Source: Armatimonadota bacterium
GTDB lineage: Bacteria; Armatimonadota; UBA5829; DSUL01
DNA length: 64,000 nucleotides
Direction of reading: 5' to 3'
Assembly (NCBI GenBank): GCA_025998755.1
Contig: AP024674.1
Span: 2,124,162-2,188,161 of the forward strand
A model generated the notes under the pieces. That model was not told the DNA's origin. It saw only the letters and a program-made list of their open reading frames with translations, and did no database searches. Within the stretch, counting starts at the first letter, position 1; each line of letters starts with the position of its first letter. This document shows, one piece after another, positions 36,474 to 44,870 of this stretch. The position numbers were made by a program, and so were the translations under genes.

Positions 36474-37731
36474 ATGCGTTCCCCATCCGGTCACTCAGGC
36501 GATACTACCTCCAGCGCGTCCCGAAGGGCGCTGGGGGCCGTGTTCGCCGTTGTCTTTCTGGACGTGTTCGCGTTTGCGCTGGTCATTCCGCTCCTGCCGG
36601 TCTGGGCGCAGCGATTCACTGCCAGTCCGTATGCCATCATCTCGCTGTCCTCGGTGTACGCATTGGCGCAGTTTGCGTTTGCGCCGGTGTGGGGAGCCCT
36701 CTCGGACCGGGCGGGGCGCAGGCGGCTCCTGGCGGTATCCATCGCCGGTGAGGCAGCCTCCTTTGTGGGGATGGCGCTCGGCAGCGGGCTGGGCTGGCTC
36801 TATGCGGCGCGCGTCGCCCAGGGGATCTTCGCGGCAGGCACATTCGCCATCCCGCCCGCGCTGGTGGCGGATGTCACTGCACCGGACCGGCGATCGCGGG
36901 GGATGGGATATATCGGCGCGGCTCTGGCTCTGGGTTTTGTGCTGGGTCCGGGAACGGGCGCGCAGCTTGCAAAGATCTCCACCGCCCTGCCGTTCTTCGC
37001 GGCGGCTGCCGTTTCGGCCGTCAACCTGCTTGTGGCCATCTTTCTGCTCCCGGAGACGCATCTTGCCTCCGGGAAGGTCCCTGCGGACCGAGCAACCCGC
37101 TGCCTCTGCCTCGCTGGAGCTTGCCCAGAAGGGGCTTGCGGTGCTGATGATATTGTTCGCCGTGAACACCTTCGCCTTCAGCAATATGGAGAGCTCCTTC
37201 ACGCTGTTCCTGCAGGCGCGGTTCGGCCTTGCAGAGCAGGAGACGGTGGTCCTCTCCGGCCGGCTTCTGGCGTTCGTGGGCGTGGTGGCGGCCTTGGTGC
37301 AGGGAGGCCTGATCGGCCCCCTGACGGCGCGGTTCGGTGAGAAGGCTCTTCTGGCCGCCGGCTTCGCCGGAACAGCCGCCGGGTTGGCCGCCGTGCCCGG
37401 TCAGAATTCCGTATTGGCGCTCCTCCTGCCACTCGCTCTGACGGCCGCCGGATTCGGGCTTATCGGTCCTTCGCTGATCAGCCTCATATCCCGCGCCGCC
37501 GGGCCCGAGCGCCAGGGCGCCGTTCAGGGAGTGACGCAGGGTCTGGGGAGCGTCTCGCGCACGCTGGGTCCGCAGGCCGCGGCGGTCAGCTTCGGCGCGC
37601 TGGGAATCGGATGGCCTTTCTGGACGGCTGCCGTTCTGCTGGCGGCGTGCCTTGTCGTAAGTATCGTCTCAGTCCGGGTGCCCCCGGGGAAGCCCGGCTG
37701 TGCCATGGAACGGAGGGAACGCCCCGCATGA
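36474..37731 (+). pseudogene. MFS transporter (MdtG/TetA-like) with one +1 frameshift
   Basis: The first ~205 codons read VFAVVFLDVFAFALVIPLLP, APVWGALSDRAGRRRLL and GFVLGPGTGAQLAKIS, an N-terminal MFS half. The rest continues in the next frame from about 37090 (LELAQKGLAVLMILFAVNTF and AGPERQGAVQGVTQGLGSVS). One extra base near 37085-37090 explains the break; removing it gives a ~418-residue, 12-helix drug/sugar transporter. A promoter-like TTGCGA-N18-TAAACT (36437-36466) would start transcription at or next to the ATG. The stop overlaps the next MFS gene by four bases. Sequencing error or inactivation cannot be told apart here. Confidence 0.8.
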
Positions 37732-38939
37732 AGAACCGTCCTGTCCTGACAATCATCTTCCTGACGGTCTTCATAGACCTTCTGGGCTTCGGGATGGTGC
37801 TGCCTCTGCTGCCCGTGTGGGCAGAGCGCCTGACCGCCAGCAAATACCTGATCATTCTGCTGGGTTCCGCATACTCGCTTGCGCAGTTTGTTTTCGCGCC
37901 AGCCTGGGGACGGTTGTCGGATGCCATCGGCAGGCGTCCTGTTCTTCTGCTGTCGCTCGGGGGCGGAGGGCTGGCCTATCTGCTGATGGCGTTCGCGGAG
38001 AGTCTGGGCGTGCTCTACGCGGCGCGCTTCCTGCAAGGACTTTTCACGGCGGGCGGTCTTGCTGCTGCGCCGGCGCTGATCGCGGACGTGACTTCCGACG
38101 AGGAGCGATCCCGGGGGATGGGACTGATCGGGGCGGCGTTCGGACTGGGTTTCATCTTCGGTCCGGCCCTGGGAGCCGCCCTGGCGCAGGTGACACTGGG
38201 AGCGCCGTTCCTGGCGGCGGCGGGGTTGTCCTTCGCCAACTTCATCTGGGCCGCAGCCGTGCTCCCCGAGACTCTGGACCGCACCGTGGCGCGCGAGGCG
38301 CACACGCGGTTTCTGGACATGCAGAAGCTGCGGGAGACGCTCACCTCTCCCGTGCTGGGGCTACTGTTTTTCCTGCTCTTCATCAACACGTTCGCCTTCA
38401 GCAACCTGGAGCAGACATTCACCCTGTTTGTGCAGGAGCGGCTGGTATTGGACGGACGCGCAGCCGGGCGGACTACGGGCTTCCTTCTGGCCTATATCGG
38501 AGTGGTCGCCGTGCTAGTGCAGGGATTTCTCATCCGGCCTCTGAGCCGCAGATTCGGCGATGAGCGTCTGCTGCTGGCGGGCATTCTGTTGACCGGCGCG
38601 GGAATGATGCTGATGCCGCTTCCCCGCGGCGTGGGCGGGCTGATGCTGGTGAGTACGCTCATCTCCTTCGGGTGGGGACTGGTGAACCCCTGCACCTCCA
38701 GCCTGATCTCACGCTCGGCCGGCCGTGACCGTCAGGGGGGCGTGCTCGGCCTCTCGCAGGGGCTGGCCAGTCTGGCGCGGATCGCCGGGCCGGTGTGGGG
38801 AGGGTTCGCCTTCAGCCGTATCGGGATCGCCTGGCCCTACTGGAGCGGCGGGGTCATCCTGTTGACCAGCTTTGCAGTGGCGATGATGCGGCTGATCCCT
38901 CCATCAAAAGCCGTGCGGAGGGATGCGGAGGGTGTCTGA
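37728..38939 (+). CDS. MFS transporter (MdtG/TetA-like)
   Basis: A 403-residue, 12-helix transporter. TIIFLTVFIDLLGFGMVLPL at helix 1 and APAWGRLSDAIGRRPVLLLS (motif A) mark the drug:H+ antiporter group; the SPVLGLLFFLLFINTFAFSN segment starts the second half. It is a close paralogue of the preceding frameshifted gene and starts in its stop codon (ATGA), so the pair arose by tandem duplication. The presence of an intact second copy may have relaxed selection on the first. Confidence 0.9.
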   Translation: MKNRPVLTIIFLTVFIDLLGFGMVLPLLPVWAERLTASKYLIILLGSAYSLAQFVFAPAWGRLSDAIGRRPVLLLSLGGGGLAYLLMAFAESLGVLYAARFLQGLFTAGGLAAAPALIADVTSDEERSRGMGLIGAAFGLGFIFGPALGAALAQVTLGAPFLAAAGLSFANFIWAAAVLPETLDRTVAREAHTRFLDMQKLRETLTSPVLGLLFFLLFINTFAFSNLEQTFTLFVQERLVLDGRAAGRTTGFLLAYIGVVAVLVQGFLIRPLSRRFGDERLLLAGILLTGAGMMLMPLPRGVGGLMLVSTLISFGWGLVNPCTSSLISRSAGRDRQGGVLGLSQGLASLARIAGPVWGGFAFSRIGIAWPYWSGGVILLTSFAVAMMRLIPPSKAVRRDAEGV

Positions 38940-40020
38940 GTGGACATCCCGGGATCTGACAATCCGGCAGAGGGAGCGGCTGGAGCGCCTGCATCGGAGG
39001 TTCGGACGTGAGCCGCTGCCGCCGGATTTACCCACAATCCTGAAGGAGCAACTGGCCATCGATTTCAGCTCGCGACTGGGCACCCTGGAGCTTGGCCATC
39101 CTTTTATGGTGGCGCCGGGAGAGTGGACGGGCACGCCGGAGCGAGTGGCGGCCGCCGCGGAGGCCGGCTGGGCGGCGGTGGTGCTGCGGACGGCGGCAGC
39201 CTGGGGACCGGATGGCGACGCTTCGCTCGCCCACCTGCGCGCCCGCCCGGGGCCTGGAGTGCGCAACCTGTACCACCCTTCCGATGTGCGCCGCGAGCGC
39301 CCCGCCCTGATCTGGGACCGCAGGCTGGACAGCCGAGGGCCGGAGGAGTATCTGGAGTTCGTCCGCGCCGCATCCAACATTGTGGGAGAGCGGACGGCGA
39401 TCCTCGCCTCCCTTGCTTCTGCTGCGGACCGCGCAGACGAGGAGTTAGCGCACGCGGGAAGGCAACTGCTCGCGGCGGGCGCGGATGCTCTGGAGGCGCT
39501 CTGGAGTCCCGGAGGCGAGGCAGCAACTGGCCACCTGCCGAAAGGGGATAGCCCGGAGGCGTTGCGCGTCATCTGCGCCGATGTGCAGGATCTGCAAGCG
39601 ACGGAACGCGCCCGGACTCAACAGGCCTTTCACGCGGCTCCGGCCCTGACGCTTGACTTCGGGACTCCGATTGTGGGCGGGCCGCGCACATTCCGTCCGG
39701 GAGATCTGGCAGGGTTCCTCCGAGAGTGGAACCTGGAAGGACGGGCGGTGGCGGCCGCCGGTGGCGTTTACTCCGGGCGCGATGCGCTGGCCTACATCCT
39801 GGCGGGAGCGTCGGCGGTCCAGGTATACAGCTACATCGCGGGCCGGGTTCGTCCCGTTCTCAAGCAGAGCCGCAACAAGTTCGAGCAGGTGCTTTACCGC
39901 TTGCTGCTTGATCCGCGGGATGGCCTGGCCGCAGGCATGGCGGCGCTGAAGAACCGCTTCGGGATCTCCCGGCTGGCGGATGCCGTCGGATTGGAGCATA
40001 AGACGGCAAGAGACGCCTAG
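38923..40020 (+). CDS. Dihydroorotate dehydrogenase-like TIM-barrel protein
   Basis: A 365-residue FMN-binding TIM-barrel protein. LGHPFMVAPGEWTGTPERVA matches the first flavin strand of DHODH-like enzymes, and the C-terminal GRAVAAAGGVYSGRDALAYI, LAGASAVQVYSYI is the phosphate-binding FMN site. The active-site loop region (AAPALTLDFG) lacks an obvious catalytic Cys or Ser-N motif, so a true dihydroorotate dehydrogenase activity is uncertain. The start at ATG 38923 overlaps the MFS stop by 17 bases; an internal GTG at 38932 is an alternative. Confidence 0.78.
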   Translation: MRRVSEWTSRDLTIRQRERLERLHRRFGREPLPPDLPTILKEQLAIDFSSRLGTLELGHPFMVAPGEWTGTPERVAAAAEAGWAAVVLRTAAAWGPDGDASLAHLRARPGPGVRNLYHPSDVRRERPALIWDRRLDSRGPEEYLEFVRAASNIVGERTAILASLASAADRADEELAHAGRQLLAAGADALEALWSPGGEAATGHLPKGDSPEALRVICADVQDLQATERARTQQAFHAAPALTLDFGTPIVGGPRTFRPGDLAGFLREWNLEGRAVAAAGGVYSGRDALAYILAGASAVQVYSYIAGRVRPVLKQSRNKFEQVLYRLLLDPRDGLAAGMAALKNRFGISRLADAVGLEHKTARDA

Positions 40021-40050
40021 CTTCACCAGCGCAACGCGGAGTTCCAGCCC

Positions 40051-41154
40051 ATGGCAGCGCATCCCGGCACAAAACAGATTCTGATGGACCTGGTGGCTAT
40101 CCCCAGCGTGGGGCAGGAGCCTGTCCCTGAGGGCCGCGAAGGCGGCGAGGCCGCGGTCTGCCGGTATTTGGCCGGAGTGCTGGAGCCCGCAGGCCTGGAC
40201 TGCCAGATGGAAGACGTTCTGCCAGGGAGGCCCAACCTTTACGCTCATCTGGACCGGGGATGCGCCCGGACGGTGATCCTCTCCGCCCACACGGACACCG
40301 TGCCCGCAACGGACTGGGAGGGGGATCCGTTTCTGCCGGAGGAGCGAGACGGACTCATTTTCGGGAGGGGGAGCTGCGATACCAAGGCGAGCCTGGCCGC
40401 CTTCACGGCGGTAATACTGGAGGCCGCGCGGGAGCGAACGGGGGACTCCAACCTGATTCTTGCAGCCGTCTGCGACGAGGAGGTGAGTTTTTCGGGGTCG
40501 CGCGCGGCGGCCGGGCGTCTGCAAGCGGATCTTGCCATTGCGGGCGAGCCCACGTCGCTTTCCGTGGTGCACCGGCACAAGGGGGTCATGCGTTTCGTGC
40601 TGGAGGCCAGGGGGCGCAGTTGCCACTCTTCCACGCCGGAGAAGGGAGAGAACGCCATCTACCGGATGTCCCGGGCGGCCTTGGCGATTGAGCGCCTGGC
40701 AACGGACTGGCAGCAATTCCGGGAACCGGATCTGGGTCCGCGATCCATCTCGGTGACCACGGTTTCGGGCGGGCAGGCGCCGAACATTGTGCCGGACCTC
40801 TGTCGGGCAGACGTGGACGTCCGCAGCCTGCCGGGGGACCGGCTGGAGGAGTTGCTGGAGGAGGTGCGGGCAAGATCGGGCGAGGACGCTGCCGTTCTCT
40901 CGCCTTACATGGAAGGGCCGGCGCTGGAGACAGACCCGGAGCATCCCCTGGTCCGCCGGCTGGTGGAGGCATCCGGGCGAGGACTGAAGTGCGCTCCCTA
41001 TGCAACCGACGCGCCTCAATATGCCCTTCAGGGGATTCCCGCCGTGGTCTTCGGCCCGGGCGATGTGACGCTGGCGCACACCCCGCGCGAGCACATCCGC
41101 CTTGCGGAGGTGGACGAATGCGTCACCATCCTGCGCCGCTTCCTGGGGGTGTGA
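40051..41154 (+). CDS. M20 family metallopeptidase (ArgE/DapE-like)
   Basis: A 367-residue zinc aminoacylase/peptidase. Metal and catalytic residues are visible in LSAHTDTVPA (H, D), GRGSCDTKAS (D), CDEEVSFSGS (EE) and AGEPTSLS (E), and the dimerisation lid domain includes ARGRSCHSSTPEKGENAIYR. Near relatives deacylate N-acetyl amino acids or succinyl-diaminopimelate, but substrate is not fixed by sequence. It follows the DHODH-like gene after 30 bases. Downstream, 41155-41373 holds only a repeat unit and a terminator. Confidence 0.9.
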   Translation: MAAHPGTKQILMDLVAIPSVGQEPVPEGREGGEAAVCRYLAGVLEPAGLDCQMEDVLPGRPNLYAHLDRGCARTVILSAHTDTVPATDWEGDPFLPEERDGLIFGRGSCDTKASLAAFTAVILEAARERTGDSNLILAAVCDEEVSFSGSRAAAGRLQADLAIAGEPTSLSVVHRHKGVMRFVLEARGRSCHSSTPEKGENAIYRMSRAALAIERLATDWQQFREPDLGPRSISVTTVSGGQAPNIVPDLCRADVDVRSLPGDRLEELLEEVRARSGEDAAVLSPYMEGPALETDPEHPLVRRLVEASGRGLKCAPYATDAPQYALQGIPAVVFGPGDVTLAHTPREHIRLAEVDECVTILRRFLGV

Positions 41155-41247
41155 CTGGGCGGCGAGCCGCCTTGCTTCTCCTCACTTCTTGGCCCGGCGC
41201 TCGACACTCGACTGTGATCCCTTGACTGGCCGATTGCCCGAAACGCC

Positions 41248-41303
41248 GGTGCAGCATCGCGCCGCAGGCGCGGGCATTCAGAACCATCGTCTGAGGGACG
41301 GGG
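41248..41303 (+). repeat. 56-bp direct repeat, left copy
   Basis: Identical to 42204-42259; the shared core is TGCAGCATCGCGCCGCAGGC followed by GCGGGCATTCAGAACCATCG. The two copies flank the PEP-CTERM gene 956 bases apart. The unit resembles the second half of the ~100-bp dispersed repeat (GCGCC-N3-GGCGC hairpin, then ACCATCG). Confidence 0.85.
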
Positions 41304-41320
41304 AAACCACCGGACAAAAA

Positions 41321-41344
41321 CGGGCCGCCCCGCAGGGCGGCCCG
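41321..41344 (-). terminator. Intrinsic terminator of the PEP-CTERM gene
   Basis: A perfect 10-bp stem (41321-41330 with 41335-41344) and a 4-base loop are followed on the minus strand by TTTTTG. It lies 30 bases past the stop of the minus-strand PEP-CTERM gene and has the full layout of an intrinsic terminator. Confidence 0.85.
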
Positions 41345-41373
41345 CAGAAATATGCTGATTGCGGACTGGCCGC

Positions 41374-42012
41374 TTACGCCTTGCGGCGCAGGCGCAGCAG
41401 ACCCAGGCCGCTCAGACCCATCAGCGCACCCATCTGGAAGAAGACGGGCTCGGGGATGGGCTGCACCGAAAGGACCATCGGCCCCTGGTAAAACTGGCCG
41501 TTGTCGGGCCAGCCGCCGTCAACGCCCGGATTGTAAGTGAGCGTTCCCGTCAGCCGGAAAGCGTTGGTCATGCCATAGTCGCTCAACTGCTTCTGGGTGC
41601 CGTCCGGCATGTGGAGGGGACCAACGCTGAACAGATTGGCCGCGAAATTGACCACGCCAGGCGACACCTCCTGGTATGTGACCGATGTCACAGTGCCTTG
41701 GAGGAGCGTGCCCAGTCCATTAGAGTCGTACGACAGCGCCCATCCTCCCGACCAACTCGGTGGATTAGCGTCAATAGAGAGGAGAAGCGGATAGCTCCCC
41801 CCGAGCTCGGCATCCACCTGGGAGGGGTAATACCAGGAGAAGGAAGGAGAGGTTCCTGTTGTATCGTCATAAAGAGATGCCGTCAGACCATCCCCCGGGT
41901 CGTACAACAAAACCCCGCCCGTATCAGCGGTCTGCCCGATGGGGATCCAGGCGCCGGCCGGCTGGGCCAATATCGCCGCCAAAACGACGGCAACCATCAA
42001 CACGCGTCTCAT
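41374..42012 (-). CDS. PEP-CTERM sorting domain protein
   Basis: A 212-residue exported protein. It has an N-terminal signal peptide (MRRVLMVAVVLAAILAQPAG) and ends with the PEP-CTERM sorting signal: IPEPVFFQMGALMGLSGLGL then LRLRRKA. Such proteins are cleaved at PEP by an exosortase and released to the surface or extracellular matrix. The passenger (WIPIGQTADTGGVLLYDPGD, PSFSWYYPSQVDAELGGSYP) looks beta-rich with no named domain. A strong GGGAGGT lies before the start. No exosortase gene is in the window. It stands alone with its own promoter and terminator. Confidence 0.88.
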   Translation of the reverse strand: MRRVLMVAVVLAAILAQPAGAWIPIGQTADTGGVLLYDPGDGLTASLYDDTTGTSPSFSWYYPSQVDAELGGSYPLLLSIDANPPSWSGGWALSYDSNGLGTLLQGTVTSVTYQEVSPGVVNFAANLFSVGPLHMPDGTQKQLSDYGMTNAFRLTGTLTYNPGVDGGWPDNGQFYQGPMVLSVQPIPEPVFFQMGALMGLSGLGLLRLRRKA

Positions 42013-42101
42013 CTAGAGATTTACCTCCCTTGTTTGAAAGTGTTCCGACTATTCCACCGAACGCTTGACGCGGTCCTGCGGTAGCCCGAATTTACGGAAT
42101 T

Positions 42102-42131
42102 AGGATAGCACGCTGGCGGCGCGCCGGGCAA
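42102..42131 (-). promoter_or_regulatory. Candidate promoter of the PEP-CTERM gene
   Basis: On the minus strand, TTGCCC (complement of 42126-42131), an 18-base spacer and TATCCT (complement of 42102-42107). Both hexamers match four of six consensus positions. The site is ~90 bases before the start codon. Confidence 0.4.
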
Positions 42132-42203
42132 GTAAAAAGTCGCAAATCAGGTATTCTTTGCAGGTTCCAAGCCTGTTTGCCGGTTCCGCTACCCCGGCAG
42201 GGG

Positions 42204-42299
42204 GGTGCAGCATCGCGCCGCAGGCGCGGGCATTCAGAACCATCGTCTGAGGGACGGGGCTGAGCCATCCGGCTGCGCCGGACGGCTAAACCATCGTTG
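42204..42299. repeat. 56-bp direct repeat (right copy) joined to a half dispersed repeat
   Basis: 42204-42259 is identical to 41248-41303. It is directly followed at 42261-42299 by TGAGCCATCCGGC, a GCG loop, then GCCGGACGG and AACCATCG, which is the hairpin half of the dispersed ~100-bp repeat. The stretch 42013-42516 has no gene. It also has a short palindromic CCCTCTCCC/GGGGCAGAGGG hairpin at 42360-42383. Confidence 0.75.
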
Positions 42300-42516
42300 C
42301 GGGAGATTGCGGGAGCTTGTTCTTCGAACGCCGATTTTCCAGATCATCCCTCACCGCAACCCTCTCCCACAGGGGCAGAGGGGGTTACATTCCCGACGAG
42401 CAGGTCTGCTTGAGACCCAACCTTCTGCCACCGTGAGAGAGGTTTCCGGGCGCGCACTTCGCAGCCTTCGACTGTCAGTTCTCAAGCACGGAGCCCGAGG
42501 ACTTCCCGGAGGAGCG

Positions 42517-42918
42517 CTATCCCCGGCGGATCTCGTCGAGGTAGACTTCCCAGAGGCCGGACCAGGGGTAGCGCCGGGATGCGCGCTGAAGCTTGCGGCG
42601 CATGCGGCCGATAACGCGCCGGACGGCCTCCCGCGAGCATCCCCGGTCCCGCGCAATCCGGTGGGGCGGCTGGCCGGCCAGGAGCCGCTCCAGCGTGCCG
42701 TTTTCCAGATCCGTCAGATCGGCCAGTCTTGCCAGCTCGCGCACTTCGCGGCGCAGCAGATACATCCCCGGACGGAAGCACTCCACCGGGGGTAAGCCTC
42801 GCCCCCGCTCCAGTTTTCTCCGTTCACGGGCGATCTTTCGGCTCAAGTCCTTCTCCGAGCAGAACACGCCGGGCTCGGAGGTGGGCAGGACGGGGAAGCG
42901 CTCTTCCCGGACAGCCAT
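42517..42918 (-). CDS. Helix-turn-helix regulator of the head-gene cluster
   Basis: A 133-residue basic protein. The N-terminal 50 residues are charged, and the C-terminal half holds a sigma-70 region-4-like helix-turn-helix: LERLLAGQPPHRIARDRGCS then REAVRRVIGRMRRKLQ. It ends SRRYPWSGLWEVYLDEIRRG. Start ATG 42918 has AAGGA before it. It is divergent from the phage-type head genes, and a LexA-type palindrome lies at its predicted promoter, so I infer a late-gene activator or control protein. No DNA-binding target is proven. Confidence 0.68.
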   Translation of the reverse strand: MAVREERFPVLPTSEPGVFCSEKDLSRKIARERRKLERGRGLPPVECFRPGMYLLRREVRELARLADLTDLENGTLERLLAGQPPHRIARDRGCSREAVRRVIGRMRRKLQRASRRYPWSGLWEVYLDEIRRG

Positions 42919-42944
42919 GGTTCCTTGACCCTCCTTGACGTAAT

Positions 42945-42958
42945 CGAACATATGTTCT
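42945..42958. promoter_or_regulatory. LexA/DinR-type SOS box at the regulator promoter
   Basis: CGAACATATGTTCT contains the perfect palindrome GAACATATGTTC (42946-42957), which matches the GAAC-N4-GTTC form of the SOS box of Firmicutes, Actinobacteria and several other phyla. On the minus strand it follows a possible promoter, TTGCCG-N18-TATCAT, so it covers the transcription start of the regulator gene. LexA in this organism has not been seen; the match is to a family consensus. Confidence 0.65.
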
Positions 42959-42995
42959 ATGATATACCCATCTCGATGCCCTCGGCAACTGTTTC

Positions 42996-43106
42996 TATGC
43001 AAAAGTTTTCACGTTGCAGCCCTTGTACCTGGCACGGGCGACGAAAAAGCAGGTTGACGCAGGGGCCTTCTGACGCCCTTTATCCATGGGAGTGAACTTT
43101 TGCATA
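42996..43106. promoter_or_regulatory. 12-bp inverted repeats bracketing the divergent interval
   Basis: TATGCAAAAGTT at 42996-43007 recurs inverted as AACTTTTGCATA at 43095-43106, with 87 bases between. The arms are exact, AT-rich in a GC-rich setting, and the right arm lies just before the ribosome-binding site of the small terminase gene. They may be paired operator sites for the divergent HTH regulator, or ends of an insertion. Confidence 0.5.
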
Positions 43107-43120
43107 CACACAGGAGACAG

Positions 43121-43495
43121 ATGCCAACAGCGAAGCAGAGGCAGGCTCTGGACCTGCTGTTCGCCATGGCTCCCGAGGAGGCGGCGGCCCGGCTGGGCGT
43201 CCGGCCCGCCACGGTTCGCAGGTGGCTGGACGACCCGGCCTTCGCCAGGGCGTTGCGCAGACGGTGCGCGGAGCGCAGAGAAGCGGCAAGGCGCATCGCG
43301 GCGGAGGGCATACTGGCCGCCGCCCGGGAGCTGGCCCGGCAGGCGGGAGCGGGAGAGGAGAAGACGGCGGCGCGGTCGGCGCTGGATGTGCTGAAGGCGA
43401 GCGGAGTGCTGGAGGCGGCCGATGAAACCGGCAGCGTGGACGGTGCGGCCATAGCCGAGCTGATGGAGAACCTGGCCGCAGAGGAAGAAACTTGA
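43121..43495 (+). CDS. Small terminase-like HTH protein (Mu gp27 position)
   Basis: A 124-residue protein starting at ATG 43121 behind CAGGAGA. APEEAAARLGVRPATVRRWL is a helix-turn-helix, followed by a long helical stretch (RAEG-type helices up to ARSALDVLKASGVLEAADET) that suits an oligomerising small terminase subunit. It precedes the large terminase by a four-base overlap, the usual order of packaging genes. Small terminases vary greatly, so the call rests on position and shape more than on sequence identity. Confidence 0.7.
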   Translation: MPTAKQRQALDLLFAMAPEEAAARLGVRPATVRRWLDDPAFARALRRRCAERREAARRIAAEGILAAARELARQAGAGEEKTAARSALDVLKASGVLEAADETGSVDGAAIAELMENLAAEEET

Positions 43496-44859
43496 CGTGG
43501 GATAGCCGCCCGAAGCCCCGCATGGCGCTGGCCCGTGCGCTTTGGGGATGGCGTCCGCATCCCAGTCAGCGCGAGTGGCTGCTGGACGACTCGCCGGTGA
43601 AGGTGGCGGCATGCGGTCGGCGCTGGGGCAAGACGGAGTCCCAAGCCGTGGACGCCGCCACATTTGCGCTCGCCCGCCCCGGGTCCGTCCAGATGATCGT
43701 GGCGCCCACGTATGACCAGGCGAGGCTGATAGGCGGCGGAGTGGAGAGGCTGCTGACGGGATGCGCGCTGACGCGGCGGCTGGCGCGCATCCGCAGGACA
43801 CCCTATCCGCAACTGCAGGTCCTGGGCAGCCTGATCTCGGCCCGCAGCGCGGACGACGGCGGCCGGGCCCTGCGCGGTCACCGGGCGGACCGGGTGATGG
43901 TGGACGAGGCAGCATTTGTGCCGGAGAGCGTCATCGCCGACGTGATTCAGCCGATGCTGGCCGATACGGCGGGGCAACTGATCCTCATCAGCACACCCTA
44001 CGGGCGCAATCACTTCTGGCGAGCCTGGTGCGCCGGGCAGCAGTCCGGCGGGCGCATCCGATCGTTTCGCTTCCCCTCTGAGGCCAACCCGCACATCAGC
44101 CTAGACTACATCCGGCATCAGCGCGCGGAGCTGCCGGAGCGGGTATTCCGCACGGAGTATCTGGCGGAGTTTGCAGACGACTCATCTTGCGTGTTTCCCT
44201 GGCACGAGGTGGAGCAATGCGTCCGGTTGTGGGAGAGCACGGCGGATGCGCCGGAGAGCCGGGTGGTGGCCGGTGTGGACTGGGCGCGATACTCGGACTT
44301 TACCGCCTGCGTCGCCATCGAGGCGGGCGGATTTCCCTGGAAGGTGACCGCGCTGGACCGGTTTCACGGTCTCAGCTGGGAGGCCTCCCTCGAACGGGTG
44401 GCCGACTTCGTGGAGAGGACCGGAGCCCTGGCGGTGCTTTGCGATTCGACATCACTTGGGGATCCGCTGCTGGAGCAGCTGGACCGGCGGCTTGCATGGA
44501 GCCGGCTGGGAGCGGCGGCGGAGGGGCTGGTGTTCACCGCGCGAAGCAAACGCGACATCGTGGAGCACCTCTCCCTGCGCATTGCGCACAGGGAGATCGC
44601 CCTTCCGCCGCCGCGAGGGGTGGATGCCGCCGCGCTCCACCGGGAGCTGCTGGCCTTTGGGCGCGACGTGCGCGCTTCTGGTGCAGTGTCCTTCGGGGCT
44701 CCCACGGGAGAGCACGATGACTGCGTCATGGCTCTTGCGCTAGCCGCCTGGCGCGCCAGAAGCCTACCGGAGTTCGCCGTACGCCTGGAGCGCTCAAGCT
44801 GGAGCGATGAGGACGGCAGCCACTCCGTGGCCCTAAGGGACTTTACCGGCGGCTTTTGA
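43492..44859 (+). CDS. Phage terminase large subunit
   Basis: A 455-residue DNA-packaging motor. The Walker A motif is CGRRWGKTES (41-50), Walker B is DRVMVDEAAF (D138, E139), and the coupling motif is ILISTPYGRNHFWRAW. The C-terminal RNase H-like nuclease domain starts VVAGVDWARYSDFTACVAIE and includes LCDSTSLGDPL and GEHDDCVMALALA, with aspartates for two-metal cleavage. It cuts and pumps phage DNA into preformed heads. Start TTG 43492 overlaps the upstream gene. All catalytic motifs appear intact, so it is not obviously decayed. Confidence 0.93.
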   Translation: MTWDSRPKPRMALARALWGWRPHPSQREWLLDDSPVKVAACGRRWGKTESQAVDAATFALARPGSVQMIVAPTYDQARLIGGGVERLLTGCALTRRLARIRRTPYPQLQVLGSLISARSADDGGRALRGHRADRVMVDEAAFVPESVIADVIQPMLADTAGQLILISTPYGRNHFWRAWCAGQQSGGRIRSFRFPSEANPHISLDYIRHQRAELPERVFRTEYLAEFADDSSCVFPWHEVEQCVRLWESTADAPESRVVAGVDWARYSDFTACVAIEAGGFPWKVTALDRFHGLSWEASLERVADFVERTGALAVLCDSTSLGDPLLEQLDRRLAWSRLGAAAEGLVFTARSKRDIVEHLSLRIAHREIALPPPRGVDAAALHRELLAFGRDVRASGAVSFGAPTGEHDDCVMALALAAWRARSLPEFAVRLERSSWSDEDGSHSVALRDFTGGF

Positions 44860-44870
44860 GGAGGAGAGGA

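Noticed and set aside
41248-42259. 56-bp repeats as attachment sites of the head-gene element
   Set aside because: Both copies lie on one side of the element and enclose the PEP-CTERM gene instead.
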